A DNA stretch of 64,000 nucleotides from Glebionis coronaria (taxonomy: Eukaryota; Streptophyta; Magnoliopsida; Asterales; Asteraceae): the NCBI GenBank assembly GCA_025667525.1, contig CM046876.1, positions 569,963,469-570,027,468 on the forward strand. Reading direction: 5' to 3'. Position numbers and translations under genes: made by a program. Shown one piece after another: positions 10,596-21,379 of this stretch (positions are counted from its first letter, which is position 1; each line of letters opens with the position of its first letter). A model generated the notes under the pieces. It was not told the origin of the DNA and made no database searches. It worked only from the letters and a program-made list of their open reading frames with translations.

Positions 10596-12033
10596 GACCT
10601 GCAGATATGGTTGATGTATTCCAGTCATCAGCTATCATCAAAGAAGTGTCTTCATAGGTACTATCATCATCTTTACCCATCATTGATCCATTAGATAAGG
10701 GTAAAGGAATTATGGTAGAAGTAGAAGTTCCAAAGGATGCAGCACAAGTAGAGTTTGATTCAAGGTTGGCTGCACAACTTGTCGAATAAGAAATGAAGAA
10801 GGTTGGTGAATCACCATTTGTTGTTACTTCTGAGGAACAAGAAGGAAGTGATGAAGGGAGTTCAGATTCAAGTGTAATGATCATTGAACAACCAGAGAGG
10901 CTTGAATATGGTGATGAGTTGGCAAGAGAGAAGCTTAGAGAGTTAAAATTGCAAGTAGGCTATGATATGCCAGAAGTTTCTCAGATGTACCATGCTTGGG
11001 AGAATAGAATTATGGAGAACCCAGATTTAACAATATCAGATCAAATTTGGGGTTTGGAAATTCTTCTAAGAGTTCAAAGAGACTGCAAGGTAATTCTGAA
11101 GCATAAAGCTAGCAATGTTTTCTCACTACTGAAGAGGGATAGATAGGAGCTTTACTACATGTTACTCAGATGTCATGGAACTGGATGGACCTTCAAGAAA
11201 TTGCAGGGATTATCCTTTGAAGAATTGGAGTATAAGGCTTATCCCATTTGGGCAAGAGTGCAGTAAATGAATACTATCAGACTTCTTTCAGATGAAAGGA
11301 AAGAAGAACTTGTAGAAGAGATGGAGATTCAAAAGGCAATGATTTTTCCAAGGCCTTTGAAGAAGGGAGTTCCACTTGAGTTTCCTAAAGATTTAAATAA
11401 ATTGGTTCTCAGTGAAGCTGTTCTTAGAAGGAGCATTAAGCTCTCACCCATGGAAGCTTCAAATATGGTACAAGTGTTACCTCTTGATGCCAGAAACCCT
11501 ATCATTAGCTATGAAGAAGATGCAATTGGGTTTTGGATGATTGGCAGATATGGGAAAGAGGTACACACATTTACTACTCTTATGTCTCTTTTTGCAAGTA
11601 TGGATAGGGAAGACTTGGCAGAACTTTGGAGGTTGTTGCTGGCCAAGTATGAGACTGAAGCACCTACTTCAGTCAATGGAATAAAGCTATGGTCAACATT
11701 CAAGAGAATGTGTGCACCAGAAGAAGAAGATCCTGTTTGGAAGGATCTTGAGGATGATATCAGTGGACTTCAATGGCGTTTGTATTCAGCTGCTGGTGTA
11801 TATTATTTGAGTTCTACAAAGTTTGCTGAGTATCTTCTTGTAGATGTTGAGTATCCCATGTCCGAAGAAGTTTTGGAAAAGATGAAGACAACACAGCTGA
11901 AGATTGACTATTCAAGTGACGTGACCAAAGATTTGATTAGGCATGTTTATTACCAATATGATAAGATTTGTAAGATTCCTCCTAGTTCTTAATTTTTATT
12001 CAGAAACTTGATTACTAGAGTAGATATCAAGTT

Positions 12034-12044
12034 TAGAGGAGGAT
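12034..12044 (+). other. Copia-1 polypurine tract
   Basis: The purine-rich run AGAGGAGGA directly before the 3' LTR is the primer for plus-strand DNA synthesis. It is interrupted by a T at its end. Confidence 0.75.
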
Positions 12045-12560
12045 TGTTGGGAATAAAATGTAGCCAGTACACTTGAACGCTGACAAGAAGAAAACAAGCG
12101 TTGATAAGAAGAAAACAAGCGTTGACAGATCAAGCGTTGACAGGAAGATGTCAAACGTTGATAGGTTGAAGTCAAGCACTGATAGAAAGATTTAGTCTAC
12201 GCGTATTATGTTTCTAGTTTGTTTCTAGTAAAGATAGGATTAACAATGTATTTTCTATATTTATCTTTACCTAGAATAGCTGATACGTAGACTCTTGTAC
12301 AAGGCTTCTTATGTCTATAAAAGGAGACCTTTAGGTTTTGTTTCATATAAGTTTTTCATACGTTTAACACTTTCATTGTATGCAAGTTTGTTATAATCAA
12401 TCAAGTGAAAGTTTGTTTTACAATTGTTTGTGTGTTCTTGTTTAGGTATTAATTCCGCATAATACTTGAATTGTTTTATACACAACAAAGTTTCTCTACG
12501 TGTTTAACTTGATTTAATCTCGTTTACACAAGCTAAATCGATCTAAGTTTGGGATCAATA
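12045..12560 (+). repeat. Copia-1 3' LTR
   Basis: It matches 700-1214 with about 15 substitutions and a one-base indel, counted by eye. The last dinucleotide has changed from CA to TA. The true end is fixed by the target duplication TTCTT at 12561-12565. The TATA box is at 12316-12322. Confidence 0.93.
12078..12184 (+). repeat. CGYTGACA array in the copia-1 3' LTR
   Basis: Starts are 12078, 12099, 12120, 12135, 12156 and 12177, giving the same steps (21,21,15,21,21) as the 5' LTR. The bases between copies have drifted slightly from the 5' LTR. Confidence 0.92.
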
Positions 12561-13130
12561 TTCTTTAAATCTTTCCCAAGCCATAGAAAAACTTTCATTA
12601 GACCTGTGAGTAAATCTTGAAATCTCGTTTTTCAAATGTGTTGTTTTAGATGGTGGAAAAAAATGATTCACAAACTTAGAAACGAGATCACCCCACGTCA
12701 AAATCAAATTTGGGGGTTCTTTCTCGAGCCATATCTCGGCGGGTCCATCTAACGAGTATGGAAACAACATCATCTTAATGGCATCGTGGGGTACATCCTT
12801 AAACTTGCTAGTCGCGGTGAGACGATTGAATTGCCTAATGTGATAATGTGGGTTGTCTTTTTCGTGTCCGCTAAACTTGTTTGCTTGAAGCATAGACATT
12901 AAACCCGTCTTGATCTCGAAGTTCTCCGTAAGGATGGCGGGAATCACAATGGCCTCTCCAAAACCCTCCGTGGGTGCTTGAAGCAACTCCATCATAGTAC
13001 GATTAAACATGGTGGCTTCTTGTTCTATAATAGGTTCCTCACTTGGAGTTTCTTCACTAGAAGGAGTTGGTGTGTTTTCCTTTCGATTACGACGTTTACG
13101 TGCACGTCTTGCTTGGTTGCGAGTTTGCAT
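12561..13130 (-). pseudogene. gag: Gypsy-A gag, N-terminal half
   Basis: The minus-strand reading frame is open from 13160. The likely start is the Met at 13130, giving MQTRNQARRARKRRN, a basic N-terminus typical of Athila/Tat Gag. The capsid domain (retrotransposon gag family) includes FSGHEKDNPHYHIRQFNRL, a LFPYSLDGPAEIWL stretch and a LVSKFVNHFFPPSKT stretch. The frame is cut at 12561 by the insertion of copia-1 and continues in phase at 699. Apart from that, this half has no stop in its 190 codons, unlike the decayed other half. Confidence 0.88.
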
Positions 13131-13848
13131 AAACATCACGTACAACGTGGGGATGAGCAAAGATGATTCTTTTTGGTGTTTTTGACTTTTTCAATTTTTT
13201 TTGTGTTTTTGATTGTTTTTACTTCTTTTGGATTTTGTGGTGTATTACGTAGACAAAAATATACAAATCTCTCATCAAATCAAATCTCTCGATTAAAGGG
13301 GCCTCAAGGAATGAAAACAATCACGTGAAGAGAACGCCTTCGATGACTTTAGAACGTCGGTGGAACATCAAAACGTTCAAGAGGGTTTAATCTATTGAAA
13401 CCAAGAAAATATAGATACGTAGATAATACTTTGTTTGACAAACCCTCGATTAGCCCTTATTATCTAAACACGCACAAGCAAGCGGAGAAATGAGGCGACA
13501 CGAAGCACTTAAGAGCCTTTTTATTTCGGGTATATTTTATAATACCCGTCTTATACCCACCTTATAGTTTGTGTTTTTCAAAATTAAGCTTCACGAAAGT
13601 AATTATCTATTTTGCCTTTTTTCTTTGTTTGAGATTCGAATACAATGATCGAGTGATGAAATCCTGAATCAAGGTTGTGGTTTCACACTTTTGGAGTACC
13701 TATGAATTTATTGTTTTTCGTATAAAATATAGTAATAATATTCACACAAAAAACGAAAAACCGATAATACGTATGATTAGAGTGCTAATCACACAAATAG
13801 TTATTATGGCTAATATAAAAAAATTCCAAATCAAAACACAACATGCCT
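13131..13848 (-). other. Gypsy-A leader between primer-binding site and gag
   Basis: About 720 bp of untranslated leader, AT-rich in parts, with no long minus-strand frame. Leaders of this size are usual in Athila/Tat elements. No other feature was seen. Confidence 0.6.
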
Positions 13849-13865
13849 CCCCGGCAGCGGCGCCA
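13849..13865 (-). other. Gypsy-A primer-binding site (tRNA-Asp type)
   Basis: Read on the minus strand, TGGCGCCGCTGCCGGGG is complementary to the 3' end of plant tRNA-Asp(GTC) with one mismatch. It lies three bases after the LTR end at 13869. Confidence 0.9.
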
Positions 13866-14805
13866 AAATGATTGTAGTAATTTACCACACCTTTGACTTT
13901 AGGGAAAACAAAAGGCGTAAAAGCGGCAAGTATTAAGTGTTGATTTAGGAAAATCAAACACTAATGACCCTTAAAGGTGAAAGTTTGTTTCCCAAGGAGG
14001 CTAGTGTGTTGTGTAAAGAGATGATTAAATGTTTGTGATTATGATTATGAGAAAAGAAAAGAGAAAAGGATGACGGTTACGATTAAAGTTAAACTAAGAC
14101 GAAAGTCGTGCACGTAAAACCGTAAAAAGTGACTAAATTTAAAAGTTATCCTAAAAATTCCTAGAAAATTGCAATAACTCCAAAAAATGTAATTAGAGTT
14201 TACAAAAAATCAAAATTCACTCAAACCTTTTATTTAATTAAATATTAATTTTTAATGCTAATTAAAGCCCAAAAAATCAATTTAATTAACAAAAAGCCCA
14301 AAATGAGATTTTTCACTTTGTAAACCTCTAAAATAACTTAATTAAACTAAAAACTATTTTTGTACAATTTAAAATTAATTAAAACTATTTAAAAATGATT
14401 AAAAACTAATAAGATATTAAAATAATTCTAAAAATTAATTAAATGACAACATAATTAATCTAAAACTTTTAAAATTACTAACTTAATGTATTTAACCTAG
14501 GGAAAATGAAAAAGTTGCAAAATATTAAAAACTAATTTTAATAATAAAATAATATTAAAAATCCAAAATTTATAGAGAATTCTAAAAAGTTGCAAACTAG
14601 TTTATTTTAACCGAATTAAACATAAAATGAACTTGAAATACCAAAAATACCCCTAATGGGCCTCAAAATGGGCCAAATACCCAACCAATCCCTTAATGGG
14701 CTAAATTAAGGCCCAATAAGAAAAAGTTCACAAAAGTGGCCCAAAACTTCTAGTTAAGCTTAAAATTTAATTTTAAACACAAAATTTCAAAGGCCCAAAA
14801 GCTGA

Positions 14806-16420
14806 AAGTGAGCTTATCACAACTTATTTTAAAGCAGCTTATTCTTAATGGGCTTTTTGGCCCATTAAGCTATAAGCTGATGTCATAAGCTGAAATTTGA
14901 CACACAACCTTCTCTTGACCTAATTAAGTTGTTTGTAAAAAGAATTTTTGAATAAGCCTAAGAAATAAGTCTGAAATAAGCAAAAGCTCTCTACATAAAA
15001 TGACAAAATAGTCGTTTTCGAGTTCTAGGCTGTTTCAAGTACTGATTCTTTTTGCAAAATGTTCTAAATGGCTTAAATAAGAATAATCAATGATAAATTT
15101 TTCAAAAAGCCAAGTGAAATAAGCTGTAGAACCAAATAAGCACTCTGAAAAAGCAAAATAAGCTAGTTCTCTATTGAAATCTTAACAAAATGAGCTGCAA
15201 ACTTCAAATATCAATAATAACCTGAGAAAAATAAGACCTATTACAAAAATAAAGTTATTGCACAAGCCAATAAGCAAAACAGGTTCAATAAACGTGTTGA
15301 CCAAGTTTGAACAAATGTCAAACGCTGACAAATGGATTTCAAACGCTGACAAGTGCAATTTGGGCACTGACAGCCTTAATGGAGTGTATTAGCTTGTTCT
15401 AAACCCTGATGGACAAGGTTTGAGTTCAAGCCTTGTGAATCAAAGCCCACCAGTTGAGTAGACTTGACTTGTTTTGAGCATAAATAAGCTAATAAGCCAG
15501 TGAGCTTATGAGCTTGAGAAATAAGCACCAAATACTTCCCACACACTAAACAAGTAATAATGAACAAGTACTAAGCATATGACACCACAAATCAGTCCAA
15601 GAACATCAAAATCACAAAGCATGCATTCACTGATATACTTGACCAAAAGTATGAGATTCAATAAGCCAGAACTTTTTCAATAAGCCACCAAAATGAAAAT
15701 CAAGGTTATGCAGAGATGAATACCAACAAAAACTATAAGCAAACCAAGTTTCAGCCTTTGAATCAAGCAAACAAACAAATAAGGCTATCTGATGTGTTTG
15801 ACCTATTTTTAAGTGAAAATGTGTTTAACATGCAAAATGTTGTTTATCAGTTTTCAAGACTTAGCATACACCTTTAAGCACTTAAAATGACCACACAAAT
15901 GAAACAAGAGCACAAGTAACCAAGGCCCAAGGCCCTAAACCCTAACAATAGGAAAAACCAAACAACCCTTTAACCAACTAATTTCAAAGAAGTTTTTGAT
16001 TTTAACCTTTAAGCATGCAATATTATGGCTGATTCAAGTTTATATAGACCCTAGTGACAGATTCAAGCACAAAGTTCACAACTTTCAAGCTTAGAACACA
16101 AATTTACATAACATACATCACTTAATCAGAAAAATGAAGATTGGGAGTACAAACCTCCAAAATGTACATCCATACTTTGGAATCAATGAGCTGAGGTGCT
16201 AGCTTAACAAGCACCATCTTTCCACTGCTAAGAACAAGAAACAAGCTCAGCCAAAGGCTTGAACCTAGGTTAGCACAAATAAGGTAAAATAAGGTGACAA
16301 ATGATCAAGTCTTTGCAAGACTTAGGTTCCCACAAGGCTTGAATCTTACCTTAAGGCTTCACCACCCCTTAATCAGTCTAGATTAGGAGGTTATGATCAC
16401 CCTTAAGCTCAAATAAGCAA
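14806..16420. repeat. Dispersed AATAAGC motif cluster in the gypsy-A LTR
   Basis: I count about 16 copies of ATAAGC on the plus strand (for example near 14871, 14951, 14974, 15119, 15137, 15158, 15270, 15482, 15490, 15661 and 15680) and about four of the reverse complement. Many are preceded by A/C and followed by C-A or C-T. Spacing is irregular. Some are paired within 20 bp. Confidence 0.6.
15323..15372 (+). repeat. CGYTGACA array inside the gypsy-A LTR
   Basis: Copies start at 15323 (CGCTGACA), 15344 (CGCTGACA) and 15365 (CACTGACA), exactly 21 bp apart. The context is CAAA before and A/G-rich after, as in copia-1. It lies 2.8 kb outside copia-1, in an element of another superfamily and on the strand opposite to its coding direction. 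Confidence 0.88.
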
Positions 16421-18017
16421 GCTATTAAACCACAAGCACTTAGCAAACCACTTGACAGATTTTTGCTATAAAACGTATACCAACTTCCAATATTGTTTAA
16501 GCTAGTTGAAATGTGATTTATGTCACTTAAGGAAACACCTCAATGAACAATCCTCTCCAAGCACAAGCCAATTTCTTGACCACAACAAGAACAAAGGGAC
16601 TCACAGGCTTATAGGAGGTCTTGGACTTTTTCAAGGTTTTGATTAAGTACAAAAACGTGACAAACAACTACTCAATACAATAACGAAACAATGGAACTCA
16701 GTTTTAAATCATAACACAATACCACACTTTCATAAATTCAGAAAAGGGCTTTACAAGCTTTGACAAATGAAAAACTGAGAACAAGGGTCTCTCACAACTT
16801 GAGGACTCCTTACATACTACTAGTACCCTTCTAGAAACATAAAGGAAAACTAAAAACCCTAGCTTGTAAACTTCCAAGTATGCCCATGATGATTTTGGTC
16901 GTTTGGGTTCATGTGACAACTCCTTGGCGTTTTGTGGATGCAAGGCTTTCAAAAGATGATCTTGTGCGTTGGTTTTGAAGTAAGGACCATGCATAGACTC
17001 TCTAAACCGTTGATGCTAAAGTGAATTTTGTTTGGAGGTGGAAGACGCCCTACAAGGTGACACGTGGGAGGGGACCAAAGGTGTGGGGTGTGGTTTAAGG
17101 ATGAAAATGTGATTAGGGATGCCTTAATCATATTTCTGGAAGGTATGAAGGTTTAATTTTCACTTAACCAAAAATACCCAAATTGTGTTTATGAACTAAG
17201 AACACTAGCTTTTGATCTTTATTTGGGGTTAAGAAGGTGTTAGGCTCCAAATTTGGTTTAAACATGATTAATAAATATTAATCAGTTAGTGGATGGTGAG
17301 GTGGAGGGAGGGTGCATTTTGATTGGTTGTGGGGATTTGGTGGGTGAGGTGGCAGTGTGAGTGTGGTTAAGGTAAGTATGACTGTCTTGGAAGCTTTGGT
17401 CCCCTACCTTGCACATTGTCTTCATTTCCTTCTTTTCAGCCTGAAACTTGGTTTCCTTTGTAAATAAAGTTTCTAAACTTCTATTTTGGCCACAAAACTT
17501 TTCCACAAGGATTTATAAGGACTTGTTTTGTATTTCTTTGATATTTGAAGGACTGATCTTGCACATTTTTAAACTTTGAAGGTCTTCCTGGTATGTTTGA
17601 CTTTGAGGAGGACTAATATTGACAAGTCTTTAAATTTTAGGGACCATTCTTGCCAGTTCTTCAAAGTTGAGGGTCCTTTATGTAATTTTGACAAACTTTA
17701 GCGACCAATCTTGTAATTATGAATATACAAGGGTTTAAAGTTGTCAATTCTTCAATATTGGAGGACCCTTCTTGTATAATCTTCAATTCTTCAAGGGTTA
17801 TTCTTGAAAAATCAACTCTAGGACCTGGTTCATTGTGCGGCTTTGTTTCCCATGTTCGTTTTTGCTTGTTTCTTGTGATCTTTTGCCATTTTCTCAATAT
17901 CCGTACCTAAAATACACATGGAACAAACACAAGCATATATTTGGCATATTTTATGATATTTTATACATTTTAAGCCCATTTTGGACGATGAGACTATGTA
18001 TAAAAGCAGTCTCATCA

Positions 18018-18116
18018 ATACTCAAGCTTAAGTTTTTGAAAAAGGATTTTTTTAAAACCAAACTTTAACAATCAAATTTAAGAAACTATTCAACCTCCCC
18101 CCTTCTAGTTTCTACA
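18018..18116 (+). repeat. Copia-2 5' LTR remnant
   Basis: From ATACTCAAGCTTAAG to TAGTTTCTACA this matches 37720-37814 closely, apart from a few base changes and short indels. It is the U5 end of the LTR, followed two bases later by the primer-binding site. Confidence 0.88.
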
Positions 18117-18118
18117 AC

Positions 18119-18129
18119 TGGTATCAGAG
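18119..18129 (+). other. Copia-2 primer-binding site (initiator tRNA-Met)
   Basis: TGGTATCAGAG, two bases after the LTR end, is complementary to the initiator tRNA-Met 3' end. Confidence 0.88.
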
Positions 18130-18184
18130 TGTGGTTGCTCAAGACTTTTTAAAATATATTGTATTTTAGAACTTGAATCGATCT

Positions 18185-19255
18185 ATGGATTCCAACAAGT
18201 ATCTAAAAGGGCAATCCATGCAAAGACCACCTCTTTTTGAAATCGATAGTTTTATTTATTGGAAAAATAGGTTTGACACTTATGTGAAATCAGAAGATTT
18301 AAATCTTTGGCATGTTATTACCAATGGTGAATTTTTTGCCATTTCAATATAATGAAGTTTCTAAAAGTAAGGAGATAGTTACTTTTGATAAAGCTAATGA
18401 TGATACTAAAAGAAAACTTGCGAAAAATAATGAGGCTAAAATGGTGATTTATAATGATTTACCAAAAAAATAGTACGAAAGGATTTTTATGTGTAAAACG
18501 CTAAATACATTTGGATACTCTTTTAGTAACCCACCAAGGTAATAGCCAAGTCAAAGAAAGTAAAATTGATATTATTGTTCAACAATATGAACAATTTGTC
18601 ATCTTAGAAGATGAAACCATAGATAGTGCATTTGCTAGATTTAACACTATTATACTAGTCTAAAAGCACTTGATGAAGGTTTTTCTAGCAAGAACAATGT
18701 TAGGAAGTTTCTTAGGGCGTTGCATCCCAAATGGAGAGCTAAAGTCACGGCGATTGAAGAATCAAAGGATCTCGCCAAATTATCACTCGATGAACTCATT
18801 GGTAACTTGGAGGTTCATGAGATGATAATTTTGAAGGACTCGGAAATGGTGAAAACTAAGAGTGAAAGAAAGTCTCTTTCACTCAAAGACAAGAAGGCAC
18901 AAAGTGACCATGAAAGCTCATCGGATAGTGATGATGAGGAATATGCCTTGGCGGTTAGAGACTTTAAGAAGTTCCTCAAAAGACGAGGTTAATACGTAAG
19001 GCAACCAAACAACGACAAGAAACCCTTCTCCAAAAACCGATTTGCCGAAGACAGTAAAGTTGATAGGAAATGCTTTAGATGTGGTGATCTAAATCATTTC
19101 ATTGGTGATTGTCCTAAGCCTTCACGCGACAAGAACCACACGGCGCTCGTTGGAGGTTCATGGAGCGATAGCGGTGAAGATGTTGATGACAACCCCAAAG
19201 ATGAGAAGTGTCTCATGGCTCACACTTCTAGTGAGATATGCTTGGAAATCGATCT
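18185..19255 (+). pseudogene. gag: Copia-2 gag (frameshifted, cut by gypsy-B)
   Basis: The start ATG at 18185 gives MDSNKYLKGQSMQRPPLFE, a standard copia Gag opening. A frameshift near 18345, a TAG near 18471 and further shifts near 18500-18700 break the capsid region. A clean block from about 18712 carries [20 protein letters not shown], a conserved Gag segment. After a TAA at 18990 the frame continues to one CX2CX4HX4C knuckle (CFRCGDLNHFIGDC, 19071-19112). The gene is cut at 19255 by gypsy-B and its frame resumes at 29995 with the protease. Confidence 0.85.
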
Positions 19256-20464
19256 TGTAACACCCCACTTTGATAAGTAGACCGTTACGCGTAATTATGG
19301 CGTGTCATCAAAGCATGCAAGGTAATATGTATTAAAACATACATGACCATAGGGAAAACTGGAATCAAACATCGGTTCCCAAACATAAGCCCAAAACATA
19401 ATAAAGTAAATGAAATGAATGAAAGACTAAACAAGCATATGTATATGAAGGCAAAAGGAGAAGAAGTCTATGGCAGCTTCCATCCTATGCATGTCCTCCA
19501 AATGCTCGAGTATGTCCTTGGGTACCTGCCGTTTTGGAACATGGAAAGGAAAGTAATGGCTGAGCATAACGCTCAGTGCACGGATATACAAGCATGGAAT
19601 GAATAATATAAGCATGTAAAACATATAGCAGCGGAATTGATAAAGTCCTGGAAAACCTGGAACATGTTCGTAAAACTGGTTTTATAATTTGAAAAGCCTT
19701 ATGTTTATCTTATAAAAAGTGTTTAACATGTTAACCATTAGCCAATATAGGTCATGAAATATCAACGTGCATGAATACTTGGAGGGGTGACCTCGTCATG
19801 TAATTAGAGGGGCTGCCTCTAATTAATATAAGTTTGGGTATGAGGGATCAGCTCCTTGTGAAGGATGCAAGGCACACACCACATTCACCCGAATAATCTG
19901 CTGAAAACATGTAACCTAGGATGCACCCATACGCCCCACATGATAATAATAATATGGCCAAAAGAAGAAGGGACGCCACGAGCTATCACTCCGCCGTGGT
20001 GAAGTCATAACACTGGTGCCTGCAGTGTTATGATTATGGTACCTCCATAACTAGGTGAAACTGGTCATGCATGTATATGGCTTTAGGCATTTAATTAAAC
20101 ATAAGCAATCAAAACATATAAAACATATACTGGGAAAACAGTTGGCTGCATACGGGGAATCCTAATTAGGAAAGAATGTCCATACTGAAAGGACGGAGAA
20201 TCCGTACCTTAAGTCTAGTGAATGAAGAAGACGAACGGAAGAGAGTCCTACTTCGATCTCACTAATGCTACATAGATAATATACGTGTATAAGTATTCTG
20301 ATTACTGTATACGTAACTGGTTTTATATCGTGTCCTAACTTGTTTTATATGTTCATGTCATATTTTACTAATTTCATCGTTATGTTGTGTTTATCATGTA
20401 TTCTGTCTATTCTGATTAAGTATTACTTGTATTTCTTGTATTATTATACTTGCAGTGTAATAAT

Positions 20465-20660
20465 AAGTAACTTTCTAAAAATAGCAGGTTTCCCAAAATA
20501 GAAAGTTTCTAAAAACAGAAAGTTTCCAAAAATAGAAAGTTTCCAAAAATAGAATTACTGCTTAAAATAGATAAGTTTCTACAAGAATAGAAAGTTTCCA
20601 TAAATAGATTAGCTGCTTAAAATAAATAGGTTTCTAAAAATAAAAAGTTTTCATAAATAG
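20465..20660. repeat. AATAGAAAGTTTC repeat cluster in the gypsy-B LTR
   Basis: About ten imperfect copies of a roughly 17-bp unit, AAAATAGAAAGTTTCYA, follow one another with small gaps. The same cluster is at 27905-28080 in the other LTR. Confidence 0.75.
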
Positions 20661-21379
20661 AAATAAGCTAAATTATTAAGCTAAAAAAGATAAACTTAAG
20701 TTTTACTGATTAATATTTTAAGTCATGAGATTAATAGCATAGTTTATTAATTATACATGCTAATTAAATAAACTATAGGTTATATGATTTAATTAAATAT
20801 AAACATGATTTAATTAAATTAAGTGTATAAAATACTTAGGTTAAAGCATGTATTAATATTTATATTAATATAACCTAAGTCATGATTATTAATTAATTAT
20901 ATGTCATGTTTAATAATTAATTAATACTATAGTATAAAATAAATAATTAAATACTTAGGTTAAAAACATGTATTATTTATAATAATAATTAACATAAGTC
21001 CATGTTTTAATTAAATTAATTATATACCATGCCAATTTAATTTAATTAACTTGTAAAATTATATACTTGTAAAATTAATTAAACTTGTAAAGATAATCAT
21101 GAACCGAACTCGTGTATTATTCTTTTAAACATGACGTGAACCGAAACGAATTAATTTAATAATTCTTGTATAACTAAGGTTTAAATAACATAGCATAACT
21201 TGACAAGATTCAATCAATATTAATTAGATTAAATAAAATTAATATTGCATGATTAATTTAATACCCTAATTAAATTAATTAAAAAAAATAACTTGAAGAA
21301 TGTTAAACCAAACACCCATTTTTAAAACCCTAAAACTGACAGCCAAACACCCCTTTATAAGCCATCAGTGAAACACCCC

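Larger units (their letters stand above)
8927..11992 (+). pseudogene. Copia-1 extra ORF (SIRE-type additional ORF, about 1,000 codons, broken)
   Basis: The likely start is the ATG at 8927 (MAPKFKPSDL). A one-base shift near 8965 moves into the 8973-10046 frame. A second shift near 10000-10046 leads to one frame running to 11992, cut by stops at 10655, 10787, 11144 and 11264. The N-terminal domain (about 230 codons) contains YLNASPLRYALSHAPLI and IKQFWNT. A Pro/Gln-rich and array-bearing middle follows, then charged, probably coiled-coil segments. The C-terminal domain (11500-11990) contains FWMIGRYGKEVHTFT and MDREDLAELWRLL. I recall Asteraceae copia-associated hypothetical proteins with this same domain pair, but no known function. 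I see no clear signal peptide or membrane segment, so an envelope role is not supported. The good conservation of both ends argues it was once under selection. Confidence 0.8.
700..12560 (+). mobile_element. Copia-1: full-length SIRE-like Ty1/copia retrotransposon with an extra 3' ORF
   Basis: This is an 11.9-kb element bounded by LTRs 700-1214 and 12045-12560 and flanked by the 5-bp target duplication TTCTT (695-699 and 12561-12565). The order is LTR, primer-binding site, gag with two zinc knuckles, pol, a 1.2-kb non-coding stretch, a 3-kb extra reading frame, polypurine tract, LTR. The great length and the ORF between pol and the 3' LTR fit the SIRE/Maximus lineage. By eye the two LTRs differ at about 15 bases plus one indel over 515 bp, so the insertion is not brand new. 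All reading frames carry stops or shifts. The element sits inside the gag gene of gypsy-A. Its main oddity is the CGYTGACA array system described separately. Confidence 0.93.
1..18017 (-). mobile_element. Gypsy-A: Athila/Tat-like Ty3/gypsy LTR retrotransposon, 5' part
   Basis: Read on the minus strand, this element has a 5' LTR (18017 down to 13869), a tRNA-Asp-type primer-binding site (13865-13849), an untranslated leader and a gag gene starting near 13130. The gag is interrupted by copia-1 (700-12560) and resumes at 699 down to the window edge. Pol and the 3' LTR must lie to the left of the window. The LTR ends are TGAT...ATCA. The bases beyond its outer end (ATACT, 18018-18022) also occur at the matching place in the 3' LTR of copia-2 (37720-37724), so gypsy-A appears to have inserted into the copia-2 5' LTR. 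The Athila/Tat assignment rests on the primer-binding site and Gag type. Confidence 0.8.
13869..18017 (-). repeat. Gypsy-A 5' LTR (4.1 kb)
   Basis: The ends are TGATTGTAG at 13869 and GTCTCATCA at 18017, giving TGAT...ATCA. The outer end carries an 8-bp inverted repeat, GATGAGAC (17988) and GTCTCATC (18009), around a 13-bp loop. The LTR is AT-rich, with no coding capacity; frames of up to about 96 codons look random. It contains dispersed AATAAGC motifs (14810-16450) and three CGYTGACA copies (15323-15372). The 4.1-kb length is within the range known for Athila/Tat LTRs. The partner LTR is outside the window, so the outer end is inferred from the copia-2 comparison. Confidence 0.72.

Noticed and set aside
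10114..10884. A 256-codon minus-strand frame
   Set aside because: It is the antisense of the extra ORF of copia-1, Ser/Thr/Leu-rich, and crosses the in-frame repeats. The plus strand has the recognisable protein.
8927..11992. Retroviral-type envelope gene
   Set aside because: No signal peptide, transmembrane anchor or glycoprotein pattern is visible. Position alone is not enough.
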